Program-made: the position numbers and the translations under genes
From: Ceratobasidium sp. AG-K
Lineage: Eukaryota > Basidiomycota > Agaricomycetes > Cantharellales > Ceratobasidiaceae
Length of the DNA: 64,000 nt
Assembly: GCA_037039685.1 (NCBI GenBank)
Contig: JAWNGF010000007.1
Span: forward strand, 2,604,001-2,668,000
Direction of reading: 5' to 3'
The notes under the pieces: model-generated
The model's database searches: none
Seen by the model: the letters and a program-made list of their open reading frames with translations, nothing else
What the model was told of the DNA's origin: nothing
In this document: positions 23,730 through 35,951 of the stretch, in pieces
How the letters are laid out: every line of letters begins with the position of its first letter
Position numbering within the stretch: the first letter of the stretch is position 1

Positions 23730-23925
23730 GTGGGGTAGGGTGGGTCCCAACCTAGGTAGGGAGGCACCAGGTAGGGAGAGGCCAGGGAGGGAGAGGCAAG
23801 GTAGGGAGGTACCAGGTAGGGAGGCACCAGGTAGGGAGGGGCCAGGTAGGGAGGGGCCAGGTAGGGAGGGGACAGGTAGGGAGGGGACAGGTAAGGAGAG
23901 GCAAGGTAGGGAGGGGACAGGTAAA
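23730..23925 (+). repeat. 15-bp-type GC-rich minisatellite
   Basis: About a dozen copies of a GGTAGGGAGGGGCCA-like unit with variants. The unit length is a multiple of three, so the minus strand stays open and encodes a PYLAPPYLSP-like repeat; this is probably fortuitous. Confidence 0.85.
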
Positions 23926-24674
23926 GTGCAGTTGAGTGAAGCAATATAATCTGCATACTATGTATGCACAAGCTGCAGTGTTGGACCATTCAGGTTAGGG
24001 TGAGTGCATGCGACCAGCATTCCTGCACTTGTACAAGTCAAAGTGTTGGACCATTCAAGTTAGGGTGAGTGCAGACACATGAGTCACATGCACTCACCCT
24101 GACCTGAGTGGGTTGCTGTGAATGCTTGTGCATACATTGTACACACATAGTGGAGCTTCACTCTACTGACTGACTAGGAAACTGGCTGAAAAGTGCACCA
24201 CTTGTGTGTGCGTACATAGTACACACTCATAGTAGCAGCAGCCCACTCAGGTCAGGGTGAGTGCACATGATTAGTTGGCTCCATACCACAGGTGCATACA
24301 AAGTACACACCAGCTACAGGCAGCGTCTGCACACCACTTGTGTTCAGGCCCAGCCACTAGTTAACCACAATGTGCAGCCCAGGTGCATACATTGTACATA
24401 CTTATCAAGTACAGACACATGAGTCACGTGCACTCACCCTGACCTGAGTGGGTTGCTGCTAATGCTTGTGCATACTATGTACGCACATAGTGGAGCTTCA
24501 CTCTACTGACTGACTGGGAAACTAGCTGGAAAGTGCACCACTTGCATGTGTGTACATAGTATGCACTCATAGTAGCGGCAGCCCACTCAGGTCAGGGTGA
24601 GTGCACATGATTAGTTGGCTCCATACCACAGGTGCATACAAAGTATGCACCAGCTACAGGCCACGTCTGCACAC

Positions 24675-24941
24675 TGTTGAATATACAGTCTTATACGTAG
24701 ATATATGCGCATCACGTGATTGTGTTCACATGGACGCACACTTTGCGGAAATTTTATCCTCAGTTCTCTACTCTTAGTAGCACGAGCTGAGGTAGGATTT
24801 AGTTTTATATTTTCATTTTTTCCTATTGCTTATATTACCTGTAGTTACATTGATTCTCAGGTATATACATGCACAGTTCTCTACTCTTAGTAGCACGAGC
24901 TGAGTTACATTGATTCTCAGCCCGACACTGTGCATATCCCA
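24675..24941 (+). repeat. 5' LTR of the Ty1/copia element
   Basis: 267 bp, TGTTG...CCCA, with a CATCACGTGATT site near its start and an internal tandem repeat of TTCTCTACTCTTAGTAGCAC. Confidence 0.93.
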
Positions 24942-24948
24942 AGAGGTT

Positions 24949-27180
24949 ATGAGCCCTGGTAGCGTCAAAAGTGAAGAAGAAGAGGACCCAGTTAATGCTG
25001 TAAACATTACTACTCCAATGATGCGATCGGATGCCAACTTACCCAACAAATATTGGGGATTTGCGATTATGCACACCGCATATATCTGGAATGTCACGCC
25101 GAAACGGTCACTTGATGGCAAAACCCCGGACGAAGTTTTCACAGGCAAGTTACCCGATGTTTCCCGACTTCGGACTTTTGGCTGCAAGGCATGGGCTCGA
25201 GTACCCGACAGTCAACGTACCAAGCTTCAACTGCGATTGTTCAAGTGTACTTACCTTGGATTCGCCCCGAATCGCAAAGTGCACATCCTGATTCAGCAAT
25301 CAATTGGTTGCATAACCACCCCACGTGACGTTGTATTTGAGGAGGGAGGCAAGACACAGCAGCAAGTTATTATCGAAGACTTTGAGGACGAGTTCCCAGA
25401 GCAAGTGGGCAATCAGGAACACCCCGAGCCGACGCCTGAAACTGCCGCCGAGCCAGAGCAAGAATGCCAAGAGCCAGTAAGCCAGCAAGAATCCGAGCCA
25501 GAGCCAGTAGTCGAGCCAGAGCCGCCGTGTCAATCAGGTCGAGTTACGAGACTGCCAGTACGATACGGAGCTGAAGTGGGCAAGCAGAATGAAACTGCCA
25601 TGCGAGCCAATAAGCCACCGACTGAGAATGCCCTGAATGCATTAATTGAGCATCCACCCGATACCTATGCCGAGGCAATGGCACGTCCAGACGCCAATTT
25701 ATGGCTTGAAGCTATGATCGAAGAAATTAAATCAATCACTGAGCACAAAGTTTGGAAACCGGCTGATTGACCTACTCACAAAAAGGTTATCAAATGCTGC
25801 TGGGTATATGCATACAAGCGCAACGTTGATGGCGAGATCCTCAAGTACAAGGCCCGACTCATCGCCAAGGGCTTCTGGCAGGCTCTGGGTGTCGATTACG
25901 TCGAAATTTCGTCGCCAGTAGCTGCATCAGACGCATATAGGGTGCTTTTCAGCATTGTCGCAAGCGAAGACCTCGAGCTCCTTCAGCTCGACATCAAAAC
26001 GGCGTTCCTACACGGCGTCGTCGAGGAAGAGCTCTAGATGGAGCAACCAGAGGGATTCACCAAAGGCAATTACGTCTGGCAACTCGTTAAGGCATTATAC
26101 GGTCTGAAACAAGCCGCCCAAGCGTTCTACCTTCGACTTAAGGAAGTACTTGAATCAATCAGATTCATGAGGACCAAGAGTGATCACGCCGTGTTCATTC
26201 AGAGGGATGGTGATAATTTGGCGATAATCTTAGCTCATGTCAACGATATGCTCCTAGCTGGCAAACCTCTCTCGTTTCTAGAGGAAATCAAGTCGAAAAT
26301 GCGAAAATCGTTCAATATTGTCGATCTAGGCGAGGCACGCATATTTGTTGGAGTCGAAATCGAGCGTAATCGTGGTGCAGGCACACTCAAAATTTGTCAA
26401 ATGCGTTATATTAGCGACATACTAGCTTGATTCAGTATGAGCGAGTCCAAATCATGGGACACACCAATGGCCGAATCGCCAAACCTGCCCAAACTCGATA
26501 CTCCTACCGTCAATCGAATGCTTTATCAGCGTGGAGTCGGATCGCTCATGTATGCCATGATTTCGACCCGCCCCGACATCACTTTCGCGACCGGACTGCT
26601 TGCCCAACATGCCGCTAATCCTGGCGACAAGCATTGGTCAGCATTCAAGCGGGTTCTACGGTACCTACAAGGCACAAAAGCAATCGGGATCGTATTTGAA
26701 CGATCAAAATTGTCAAAGCCAATCGGATATGTCGACTCAGACCACGCTGGCGATCCTAATACGAGTCGATCAACTACTGGTTGGATCTTCCAACGAGCCG
26801 GAGGAAACGTCGCTTGGTCGTCATGTAAGCAGCCAACGATTTCACTATCGAGTACCGAGGCCGAATATGTTGCCGCCGCGAGCGCCGCCCGCCAATTGAT
26901 TTGGCTTTGTCAATTCCTTGACGAGCTCGGGTACTTATCGGAAGGTCCGACAACCTTGCTTACCGACAATCAATTGAGTATCGCATTAGCCAAGAATCCC
27001 GTAAATCATCAAAATACGAAGCACATTCGAGTAAAACATCACTTTATTCGAGAAGTAGTTGCACTTTGCAAAGTCGACCTTCAATTTATTCCGACCGACC
27101 AACAGGTCACCGATGCGCTTACCAAACCACTCGGACGCGTCAAATTCCCTGGTTTCGTTACTGGGATGCGAATGTTTTGA
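24949..27180 (+). pseudogene. Copia Pol remnant: integrase C-terminus, RT, RNase H
   Basis: One frame runs from 24949 to a terminal TGA at 27178 but carries three in-frame stops at about 25768, 26036 and 26428. Visible domains are the integrase C-terminal part (TPDEVFTGKLPDVSRLRTFG), reverse transcriptase (KARLIAKGF, LLQLDIKTAFLHG, YGLKQAAQAFY) and RNase H with STEAEYVAAA and the ADALTK-like end. The catalytic (Y/H)VDD box reads HVND, so the enzyme is dead. Each stop can be explained by one G-to-A or C-to-T change. Confidence 0.9.
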
Positions 27181-27218
27181 AGCTTTCTTTTCATTTTTCG
27201 TCTAATCCTGAGTGGGCG

Positions 27219-27485
27219 TGTTGAATATACAGTCTTATACGTAGATATATGCGCATCACGTGATTGTGTTCACATGGACGCATGCTTTGCGGAAATTTTA
27301 CCCTCAGTTCTCTACTCTTAGTAGCATGAGCTGAGGTATGATTTAGTTTTATATTTTCATTTTTTCCTATTGCTTATATTACCTGTAGTTACATGGATTC
27401 CCAGGTATATACATGCACAGTTCTCTACTCTTAGTAGGACGAGCTGAGTTACATTGATTCTCAGCCCGACACTGCGCATATCCCA
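27219..27485 (+). repeat. 3' LTR of the Ty1/copia element
   Basis: 267 bp, colinear with the 5' LTR with only scattered substitutions, mostly transitions. Confidence 0.93.
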
Positions 27486-29870
27486 AAACGCACCACTTGT
27501 GTTCAGGCTCATCGACTAGTTAACCACAACGCACAGTGCATGTGCATACAATGTACGAACTTATCCAGTACAGACACATGAGTCCCATGCACTCACCCTG
27601 ACCTGAGTAGGTTGCCGCTAATGCTTGTGCGTACTATGTACGCACATAGTGGAGCTTCACTCTACTGACTGACTAGGAAACTAGCTGGAAAGTGCACCAC
27701 TTGCATGTGCGTACATAGTATGCACTCATAGTAGTGGCAGCCCACTCAGGTCAGGGTGAGCGCACATGATTAGTTGGCTCCATACCACAGGTGCATACAA
27801 AGCATGCATCAGCTACAGGCAGCATCTGCGCACCACTTGTGTTCAGGCCCATCCACTAGTTAACCTCATCACACAGCGCATGTGCATACATTGTATGCAC
27901 TTATCCAGTACAGACACATGAGTCACGTGCACTCACCCTGACCTGGGTGGGTTGCTGCTATTGCTTGTGCATACATTGTACACACTTAGTGGAGCTTCAC
28001 TCTACTGATTGACTAGGAAACTAGCTGAAAAGTGCACCACTTGCATGTGCGTACATAGTATGCACTCATAGTAGCGGCAGCCCACTCAGGTCAGGGTGAG
28101 TGCACATGATTAGTTGGCTCCATACCACAGGTGCATACAAAGTACGCACCAGCTACAGGCAGCGTCTGTGCACTGCTTGTGTTCAGGCCCATCAACTAGT
28201 TAACCACAACGCGCAATGCATGTGCATACAATGTACGCACTTATCAAGTACAGACACATGGGTCACATGCACTCACCCTGACCTGAGTGGGTTGCCGCTA
28301 ATGCTTGTGCGTACTATGTATGCACATAGTGGAGCTTCACTTTACTGACTGACTGGGAAACTAGCTGGAAAGTGCACCACTTGCATGTGCATACATAGTA
28401 CGCACTCATAGTAGCAGCAGCCCACTCAGGTCAGGGTGAGTGCACATGATTAGTTGGCTCCATACCACAGGTGCATACAAAGTACGCACCAGCTACAGGC
28501 AGCGTCTGCGCACCACTTGTGTTCAGGCCCATCAACTAGTTAACCACAACATGCAGCGCATGTGCATACATTGTACGCACTTATCCAGTACAGACACCTG
28601 AGTCACGCGCACCCACCCTGACCTGAGTGGGTTGCCGCTAATGCTTGTGCGTACATAGTATGCACATAGTGGAACTTCACTCTACTGACTGATTAGGAAA
28701 CTAGCGGAAAAGTGCACCACTTGTGTGTGCGTACATAGTATGCACTCATAGTAGTGGCAGCCCACTCAGGTCAGGGTGAGCGCACATGATTAGTTGGCTC
28801 CATACCACAGGTGCATACAAAGCATGCATCAGCTACAGGCAGCATCTGCGCACCACTTGTGTTCAGGCCCATCCACTAGTTAACCTCATCACACAGCGCA
28901 TGTGCATACATTGTATGCACTTATCCAGTACAGACACATGAGTCACGTGCACTCACCCTGACCTGGGTGGGTTGCTGCTATTGCTTGTGCATACATTGTA
29001 CACACTTAGTGGAGCTTCACTCTACTGATTGACTAGGAAACTAGCTGAAAAGTGCACCACTTGCATGTGCGTACATAGTATGCACTCATAGTAGCGGCAG
29101 CCCACTCAGGTCAGGGTGAGCGCACATGATTAGTTGGCTCCATACCACAGGTGCATACAAAGTACGCACCAGCTACAGGCAGTGTCTGCGCACTCCTTGT
29201 GTTCAGGCCCATCAACTAGTTAACCGCAACGCGCAGCGCATGTGCATACAATGTACGCACTTATCAAGTACAGACACATGGGTCACATGCACTCACCTGG
29301 ACCTGAGTGGGTGGCTGCTAATGCTTGTGCGTACTATGTATGCACATAGTGGAACTTCACTCTACTGATTGACCAGGAAACTAGCTGAAAAGTGCACCAC
29401 TTGTGTGTGCGTACATAGTACGCACTCATAGTAGTGGCAGCCCACTCAGGTCAGGGTGAGTGCACATGATTAGTTGGCTCCATACCACAGGTGCATACAA
29501 AGTACGCACCAGCTACAGGCAGCGTCTGCGCACCACTTGTGTTCAGGCCCATCAACTAGTTAACCACAACACGCAGCGCATGTGCATACATTGTACGCAC
29601 TTATCCAGTACAGACACATGAGTCACGTGCACCCACCCTGACCTGAGTGGGTTGCCGCTAATGCTTGTGCATACATAGTACGCACATAGTGGAGCTTCAC
29701 TTTACTGACTGACTGGGAAACTAGCTGGAAAGTGCACCACTTGCATGTGCATACATGGTACGCACTCATAGTAGCGGCAGCCCACTCCAGCCAGGGTGAG
29801 CAAACATTGTCAGTAGGCTCTGTACCACAGGCACATGCAATGTATGCACTAACTTTACATGGAGTCCACA

Positions 29871-30650
29871 CACTGGTTCTGCTGCTGTCTATCCGCTGCT
29901 TAGTCACCATGTGCTGCCCATGCGCTTATGTTGTTTGCATGTACCAGTACCAATTGCATGCACATGTCCAATGAAGAGCTTGCCTTTGACTTCCTGTATT
30001 TGGCACTTATTTTCAGTTCTTAGGCGCAGCAACCTGCCCCTTTTATGTCAGAGAAATGAGCATTGGAAAGCCAGGGACTTAGCCAATTCTCATTCATGCC
30101 ACAGTGAAAGGCGCCCCACCTCAAACTAGGTGAGTGGGCTGGGTGCAAATTACATGGCACGCACACGTAATTTCAGTGAGTGACACAACTATTTTAGCTG
30201 GGTGCACACAGAGTCACCCTTCTGGTGCGTTTTGCATGTAGATAAACGTATGTAAAATCAAAGGTGGGTCTGCCGGGCTCCAGCTGTGCTCACCTATTTT
30301 CAGTGCCGCACTTAGTAGTTTGTGCCAATGAGACACTCAAGTGCAGGCTAAGAATACATGGGTAAGAAATTTTCATTTTCATGATGTGGGTGAAATTACA
30401 TGGTGGCATTGACTAATAATCCATACAAAGACAACAACAACAACCCGTCAGTCCTAACAATCCATCCTAGCAGGACATTCATCATGTGCACCTTAGTTCA
30501 TGGGAGGTGCATGTGAGAGTGTACATAGCGGACTGGGGCACATGTGCTTGAGAACCATACACCATCACTTGTTGGATAACTTATTGGTCTAAGCTTGCTT
30601 TAAGTGAAACATAACGTCTGACTGCCTATTGGAGATACATGTAGGCTTAT
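29871..30650. other. Unique intergenic sequence right of the satellite
   Basis: No gene, repeat or RNA feature seen. Satellite-like words fade out by about 29870. Confidence 0.4.
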
Positions 30651-31622
30651 TCAGCCAGACCAAGAACCCCCATTCATTGTGTCCTTGCCCTTGGAACTCA
30701 ATGTGGCAGGCAATCGCAATGCCTTCTTTGGAAACTGAGAGCTCTCATCCTCCAAAAAAAGCATAGTTGCATCCACATGATTCTGAGACGAAGTCCCAGT
30801 GGCCAACAACCCTTGCTTAGCTTTGCCTGCTGCTCCTGCTGCCCACTTCCGTGCACTTGGCAAAGCAAACCCTGATCGCTTCCTCGAGCTCCCACCTACC
30901 TTTGAAGCCACAGGGGCATTGAGCAGCATAGTCAGGTCCTCCTCGCAAGCCACGTTTCCGCCTCCCTGTCCAAGCCCTGGGCCCCTTTGCTGGTGTGACA
31001 GGTCAAACAGATCGTGCTCTGGGCTGTTGGTCATGACTACCTGATGAGGAACAATCCTGGGCTTCGGCTTTACTGATGCACCTTGCTCCTGCAGTGGTGC
31101 TTGGCTCAATTCATAGGATGACTGCGGCATTGTTGGTCCAGGAAGTATGCTGCTTGAAGCTTGGGCTGTCGTGTTAAGCTGGGATGCGTCCAGCACACTG
31201 GTAAGCTTATCAATGTCCATAGGGTTTGTTGCCTTCTGGGCGTGCTGGTCAGATGGTACCATTTTTGGTAGGTGGCAGTATCCTTACCTTCCAACCTATA
31301 CCAGCTGCTGCTGCCTGCGCAACCTTCTGCTTTGGGCGCCCTGTGCTTTGTGTGACGCTATCAGTCTGAAGTTGGGACAAGCGAGGGATCACGGCATCCC
31401 CTTGCATTGTGGAAGGCTCTTTGCGCTGCTGGAATGGGCAGTTAGACACTGGGGGTGGGTAAAGGGAATAGCCTTTACCTTACTGCCCGACTCGTCAAAT
31501 GCTGGATCCACCTTGTGCTTTCTGGAAGCATTGCTGTGTACCCTGCTCTTGGGTGCAGGGGTATTACTTGAAACAGTCGCAGGTTGCTTGGCAGTTGTTG
31601 TCCCCTGGGCCTTCTGAATCAC
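30651..31622 (-). CDS. Possible disordered C-terminal extension of the second SNF2 protein
   Basis: Directly after the TAG at 31625-31623, the same frame continues (VIQKAQGTTTAKQ...) to a GTAAAG donor near 31481. A 50-nt intron with a CTAAC branch site, an exon to a GTAAGG donor near 31290, a 43-nt intron and a last exon ending 30651 follow. The product is S/Q/K-rich and unstructured, like the tail of the first SNF2 protein. The TAG sits in CTGACTAG|GTG, which is also a plausible branch site plus intron acceptor, so the extension may be joined by splicing. It could instead be a 3' UTR. Confidence 0.4.
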
Positions 31623-34600
31623 CTAGTCAGATTCCAACACTTGATCAAGAAATAACAGACTTGCCTGTTGACTTGCTTGCCCTGTGTTCTTCCTGGATGC
31701 CCCCTTCTTTTCTACTTCCTCACGGGCTTTCTTGCTTGTCTTGGCCCGCTTGGTCGGATTTGAGGGTCCAGCCAAATCCTCATCCGAGCCCTGCATCTCA
31801 ATCCCTCCGCCTTCATCCATCTTCCTGTCACTCTGCTCTGTTTGATTGCGGTTCTTGCTATCATTCTTGCGCTTCCGGCTGCTTGTGGTAGCGCACTTGG
31901 GAGGTTGGTTGACAAAAGCCTCTGGGGCATCGATCTCCTGCCCATCGTCTTCATCAGGAGTGGTGATCTGCAAGTATGCCTGGCGCAGTTGGGCCTCTGA
32001 CAGCAAGAACATATCTGCCATGGAAGTCTTTCCGTCCGCGTAGCCCTGCAAGGCAAGGTCAATGCCACCTGGTGCAACCAGCTCCATGATTACCACGTCC
32101 CGTTGTTGACCATAACGCCAAAGCCGGCCAATGATTTGCCATTTCTCCTGCCCCGACCACACACCGCTCTGATTGAAAACATCAGCCACCAGCAATACCA
32201 ATAAAGCATGTACAATTAATTACCACGAAGATGACGACTGATGCCGCGGTCAGGTTTAGTCCAGCAGAACCCACATTACTTATGATCATGATGCGGCAGT
32301 GCAGGTCGTTGTTGAATCTGTTGACGCTATCTGTGCGTTGTTTGAGTGTCATCGAGCCGTCATAAGTCACAAAGTCGCGCGCTTTGATTTGAAGCATCTG
32401 TGAGGGACAGACGATCTGTCAGTGACGCGCGCATTACCCCAAGGGCCATGAGTTACACACCTTTGCTATTAGGTCCCTATGATAGCGGTATGCAACGTAA
32501 ATTAAGAACTTCCGGTTGGTTTTGCTTGGCAGAGGGTCGTTCACGACCGCCTTGTGGTCTCGCGTCCCATCCTCCTTGAACATAGGGGGTTTTGGGTTCC
32601 CCACCCAGAAATGGCAAAGGACTTCATCGATCTTGAGCAATCGAGTCGATGCCTTCTGTTCGAAGTTAGTTTCATCCCAGTCTACTGCCAACTTGCTCAG
32701 GAGTGTGCCTTCCTTCAAGCCCTGATCTTTCTCGCGTTGCCTCAAAGTCAAAATCAAGGGGTGGAGGCCTGCGTGCTTCTGGTCAAGCAGGAAGTTCTGT
32801 AGTGGACGTTGATCAACACTTTTGCTCTACAACAAAGCCTTATAAAAAGTACATACCGTCCATTTGATATGGCTCTGTGCGACCTTCTTCTCGGATGGGC
32901 TGATGAACGGGGTGGGCAGGAGAAAGGTGGTCAATGCGCCACTCATATGCAACTTGAAAGTAGCTAAGGGAAATAAAATTGATGGGCAGAGTAGCTAACT
33001 ACCTTAGTCTAGACATCCTGTGTTGTTCATTGACCCGACACAACGCCTCTTGCTCCACATTGGACAGCGGGCACCAGGTAGTGACGATCGTGTAGGGTTT
33101 CAACTCTAGGACCAGATTGCCGCTTGGGTCCCGCGAACCAGCAGTCCGGCGAACAAGGATTGGGCGCATTGTTCGTCCCATGATATCTACGGTTCGTTGT
33201 GATACGTACTTCATCCTTTGAATGCTAATTTGGTCCTCGCTTTGATACTTCAGCTCCATCTCCTTGAGTAGTTGAGCAAACTGGTTGTCGGTGATACCAA
33301 AGCCAGCAGCTGACGCCGCCTGACGAGCCTCCCGCTGGATCACCCCCTTCATGATTGTTTGGGTGTTGGCAACCCACTCCTTAGCGCGCTCATGCATGGA
33401 ATGGAGCATCTCCTTGCATAGAGCCTGCCCCCTCTCCCCAATCATTGGGGGGAAGCGGAGAATTCTGCCCTGCGCAGCAAGGTCCTGGAAGCAAAGGGTT
33501 AACATTGGCTGCTACTGGGCAATCCTTGGAATCAGCCTGGAGACATAGGAGCTCATACCTTGGGACCCGTGAAAAGCGGTGTCGCTGTTGCTCCAATGAT
33601 AAGGTGTGAGTTTGACGTAATCTTGAGAATGCCCTGATGGGCGTGGCCGCAGTTACGGAGGTTATGAGCCTCATCTATCGCTACAACACGAAAGCACATG
33701 CTCAACAGAGAACCCTCGGGCCTGATACCTGGCCTGAACGCTGCTGGCTCCCCCTTTGCTTCTTGAAATTGTGCAGCCTTGCCTCTCAAGAAAGCAGGCG
33801 GGGGAACCAAGCACCTTTTGGCTTCCGTTGCTACAGCCTGTATCACTATAAGGTCAGGCTCTGTTTTATGCTTTTCAAAGGTAGCCAACACACCGATTGG
33901 TCAGCAAGGATGATCACCTTGTGGCACCGCTCTAGTTTCAAACCAGCAGCTACCCTGTACAAGCCTCCTGGATCGCTGCTAAAGTTTTCCAGAGAGCCGT
34001 TTTCGCTTGAGTATCGTACAATAGCAAAGCTGCCCCGCTGTGTGAACAAGATCAACTGGTCAAGCCACTGCGCACTCAGGCTCCGCGGTAATATGATCAA
34101 GGAGGGTAGTTTGGGTACACTTTTCAGCCCGTCGAAGTATGGAGTTTTGTTTGCTATGAAAGCATCATTCAGTCAAAGGATCACAATTGACACGTAATAG
34201 AGCCTGATCTCACCAATGGTAAACGGGGGTGGTGGGAGCCTATGGTCCTTATCCAGCGCCTGTTGCTCGTAGAGGTGCGCAAGCCAACTGAACAGCCCGA
34301 TGATCTGCATAGTCTTACCGAGCCCCACGTCGTCGCACAACATTGTCGGAAGCCCCCGCTCTCCAAGAGTCTTGGTGAAGGCGCGTTCCAGGATGGCGTG
34401 GACGCCAACGACTTGGTGCCACCTGGGTTCGGCCTTGACCTTTGAAAGGTGGGAAAGCCCCTCTGGGAGTTCCTTACCTGGCTCGGCAAAAGGGAATTGA
34501 GTCGCACCAGGTAGACCCAAGCTCTCCCAGACTTGCTCGGTAGTCCAGTCCTTGAGGTGATCGACCCCTATGTCTATCTGTCCCTCGGCCAAATCGTGCA

Positions 34601-35951
34601 TGCCAAGCGGTCGCTCGCTAGGAACTACAACGTCGTCGTTGGCCTCGATGGCGTTGCAATAGTCCTCAAGGTAGTATTGGAATGCGGCTTGCATCTCAGC
34701 ATCGCTGGCAATCCCAAGTGTGGACTTTGTCTTGCTGGGGCCTTTGCTTCGTTCTGTTTGCAAGTCAACGCAACTTCACAGGATAATCAGTATGTTGATT
34801 GCTTACTCTTCACCTCCACCTCCACCTCCTCCTCAAATCCCAACTCGGCCCAGAGCTCTTTCAGATGCTTTTCCCGCTCCATAAATGGTGGATCCTCAAA
34901 CTGGAGGGACTCTTGTGCGGTTTTGCGCCATACCACCAGTGCCTGAGAGACGGCCCCCAGCGCCGCCGGCGTATGCTCCTCACAAGCCTCTGAAAGCCAG
35001 AAATCTAGTGAGCGTCATGCTAACAAGAACACCGCTGATGGCTCACCCTTCAGGCTAGTGTCAAATTGAGCTTGTTGTTTCTTCGACCTCTTGATCAGAT
35101 TTTTGAGCCTTCGATACAGGCCTTCGTATTTTCGGTATAGGAGGAGCAGTACAGTCTTCTGAAACTCAGGAAGTAAATCGCCTCCGCGGTCGACGGCTCC
35201 ACCCCCAAATAAACCTAGGCCCGTAGCCGCCAAAACATCCGGCCTATCACACACTGACTTCCCGGTTGGTAGCGGCACATCGTATTCGTCCCGGTACATA
35301 CGGCGGTCTCCTCGCTTCTGTTGTTCACGGGATAAATGCGTTTAAATAACTGAGAAAAAGAATAATAAAAAAAGAATAAAAGTCCACTCTTACCCTATCA
35401 GCATCCCGAAGATCCTTCCACTTCTCTGCCGGGGTAGCACGAAGCCGGACCATCACCTCCTCCACTAGTGACAATATGCCGCCTCGCCTATTAAGCATCG
35501 TCAGGACCACCTCACGGTACTGCTCGTAACCCTTCTCTCTCATCAACGGGGATTCGCCAGGGTCTCGCGGCAATGACGCCACGGTAAATGTAATTGGCTT
35601 GCAGCTTGTGGCATCTTCACGCCTCATCTTCCAGAAGAAATCAGTGAATTTCTCGGCTCGCATGCGTGTGATGTCTGTGAGCAGCGTAGCCTTGGATTCG
35701 GTGAGAGTGGTGAGAGCCTGCTTCGAAAATACAAAGCCGTCCTCCGCGCGAGCGTATTCCTGGGTGCCAAACTCGCTATCAACGTCTACCAGCTCATCAG
35801 GCTCCACATCGTCAGGACGCAGAGGGGCGAGGCCAAAGTTCTCCCGCCATACAGGGTACGTCCAAGGTGGGCATTGAAACGGCGAGGTGTCGCTTGGGGA
35901 AGCGGCACCAAAGAGAAACAGGAGCGACTTGGCTAAAGCGGCAACTGGCAT
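31623..35951 (-). CDS. SNF2-family helicase-like ATPase, second copy
   Basis: Exons (right to left): 35951-35394, 35317-35047, 34989-34807, 34753-34214, 34153-33559 (with a probable 47-nt intron GTGATC...AAAAG at about 33920-33874), 33484-33003, 32941-32857, 32796-32461, 32397-32224, 32168-31623. With that intron removed they sum to 3723 nt, 1240 residues. Motifs: I LCDDVGLGKTMQ, II DEAH (VVAIDEAHNLRN), III GATATPLFTGP, V SNVGSAGLNLTAASVV, VI QIIGRLWRYGQQ; all catalytic residues are present, unlike the EEAH copy at 6.9 kb. Between II and V lies a long family-specific insertion. The C-terminus is charged and disordered. It reads in the same direction as the unknown gene at 37.6-40.5 kb. Two exon joins (near 33.9 and 32.97 kb) use weaker splice signals. 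Confidence 0.82.

Larger units (their letters stand above)
24675..27485 (+). mobile_element. Internally deleted, decayed Ty1/copia retrotransposon
   Basis: LTRs of 267 bp at 24675-24941 and 27219-27485 begin TGTTG and end CCCA and share nearly all bases; a purine tract (GAGTGGGCG) precedes the 3' LTR. The 2.3-kb interior lacks gag, protease and the integrase core and starts near the integrase C-terminus. No perfect target duplication is visible (CACAC left, AAACG right), but satellite sequence resumes on both sides, so it inserted into the array. Confidence 0.93.
23950..29870. repeat. 340-bp satellite array with regularly spaced dyads
   Basis: The word GATTAGTTGGCTCCATACCA recurs at 340-bp steps (27768, 28108, 28448, 28788, 29128, 29468) and also near 24270 and 24610. 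Each unit holds four imperfect palindromes of the form GTGCRTACNNNGTAYGCAC spaced about 85 bp apart (for example 28047, 28131, 28222, 28307, 28387), plus a 25-bp inverted pair around CACTCACCCTGACCTGAGTG. Units at about 27740-28100 and 28760-29120 are nearly identical although adjacent units differ, so a three-unit higher-order repeat of 1020 bp is present. A Ty1/copia element interrupts the array at 24675-27485. The outermost copies are decayed. No coding capacity. Confidence 0.95.

Noticed and set aside
23730..23989. PYLxP pentapeptide-repeat protein on the minus strand
   Set aside because: It is a translation of a 15-bp minisatellite with no start context or conserved flank.
24670..27490. 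Target-site duplication of the copia element
   Set aside because: The flanking five bases (CACAC and AAACG) do not match; repeat recombination may have removed it.
23950..29870. CRISPR-like array
   Set aside because: Period of 340 bp, no unique spacers and a eukaryotic context; it is a satellite.
33870..33925. Apparent 2-nt (GT) insertion frameshift in the second SNF2 gene
   Set aside because: A 47-nt intron with a CTGAC branch site gives correct phase for all downstream exons; a true frameshift remains possible because the unspliced reading aligns well locally.
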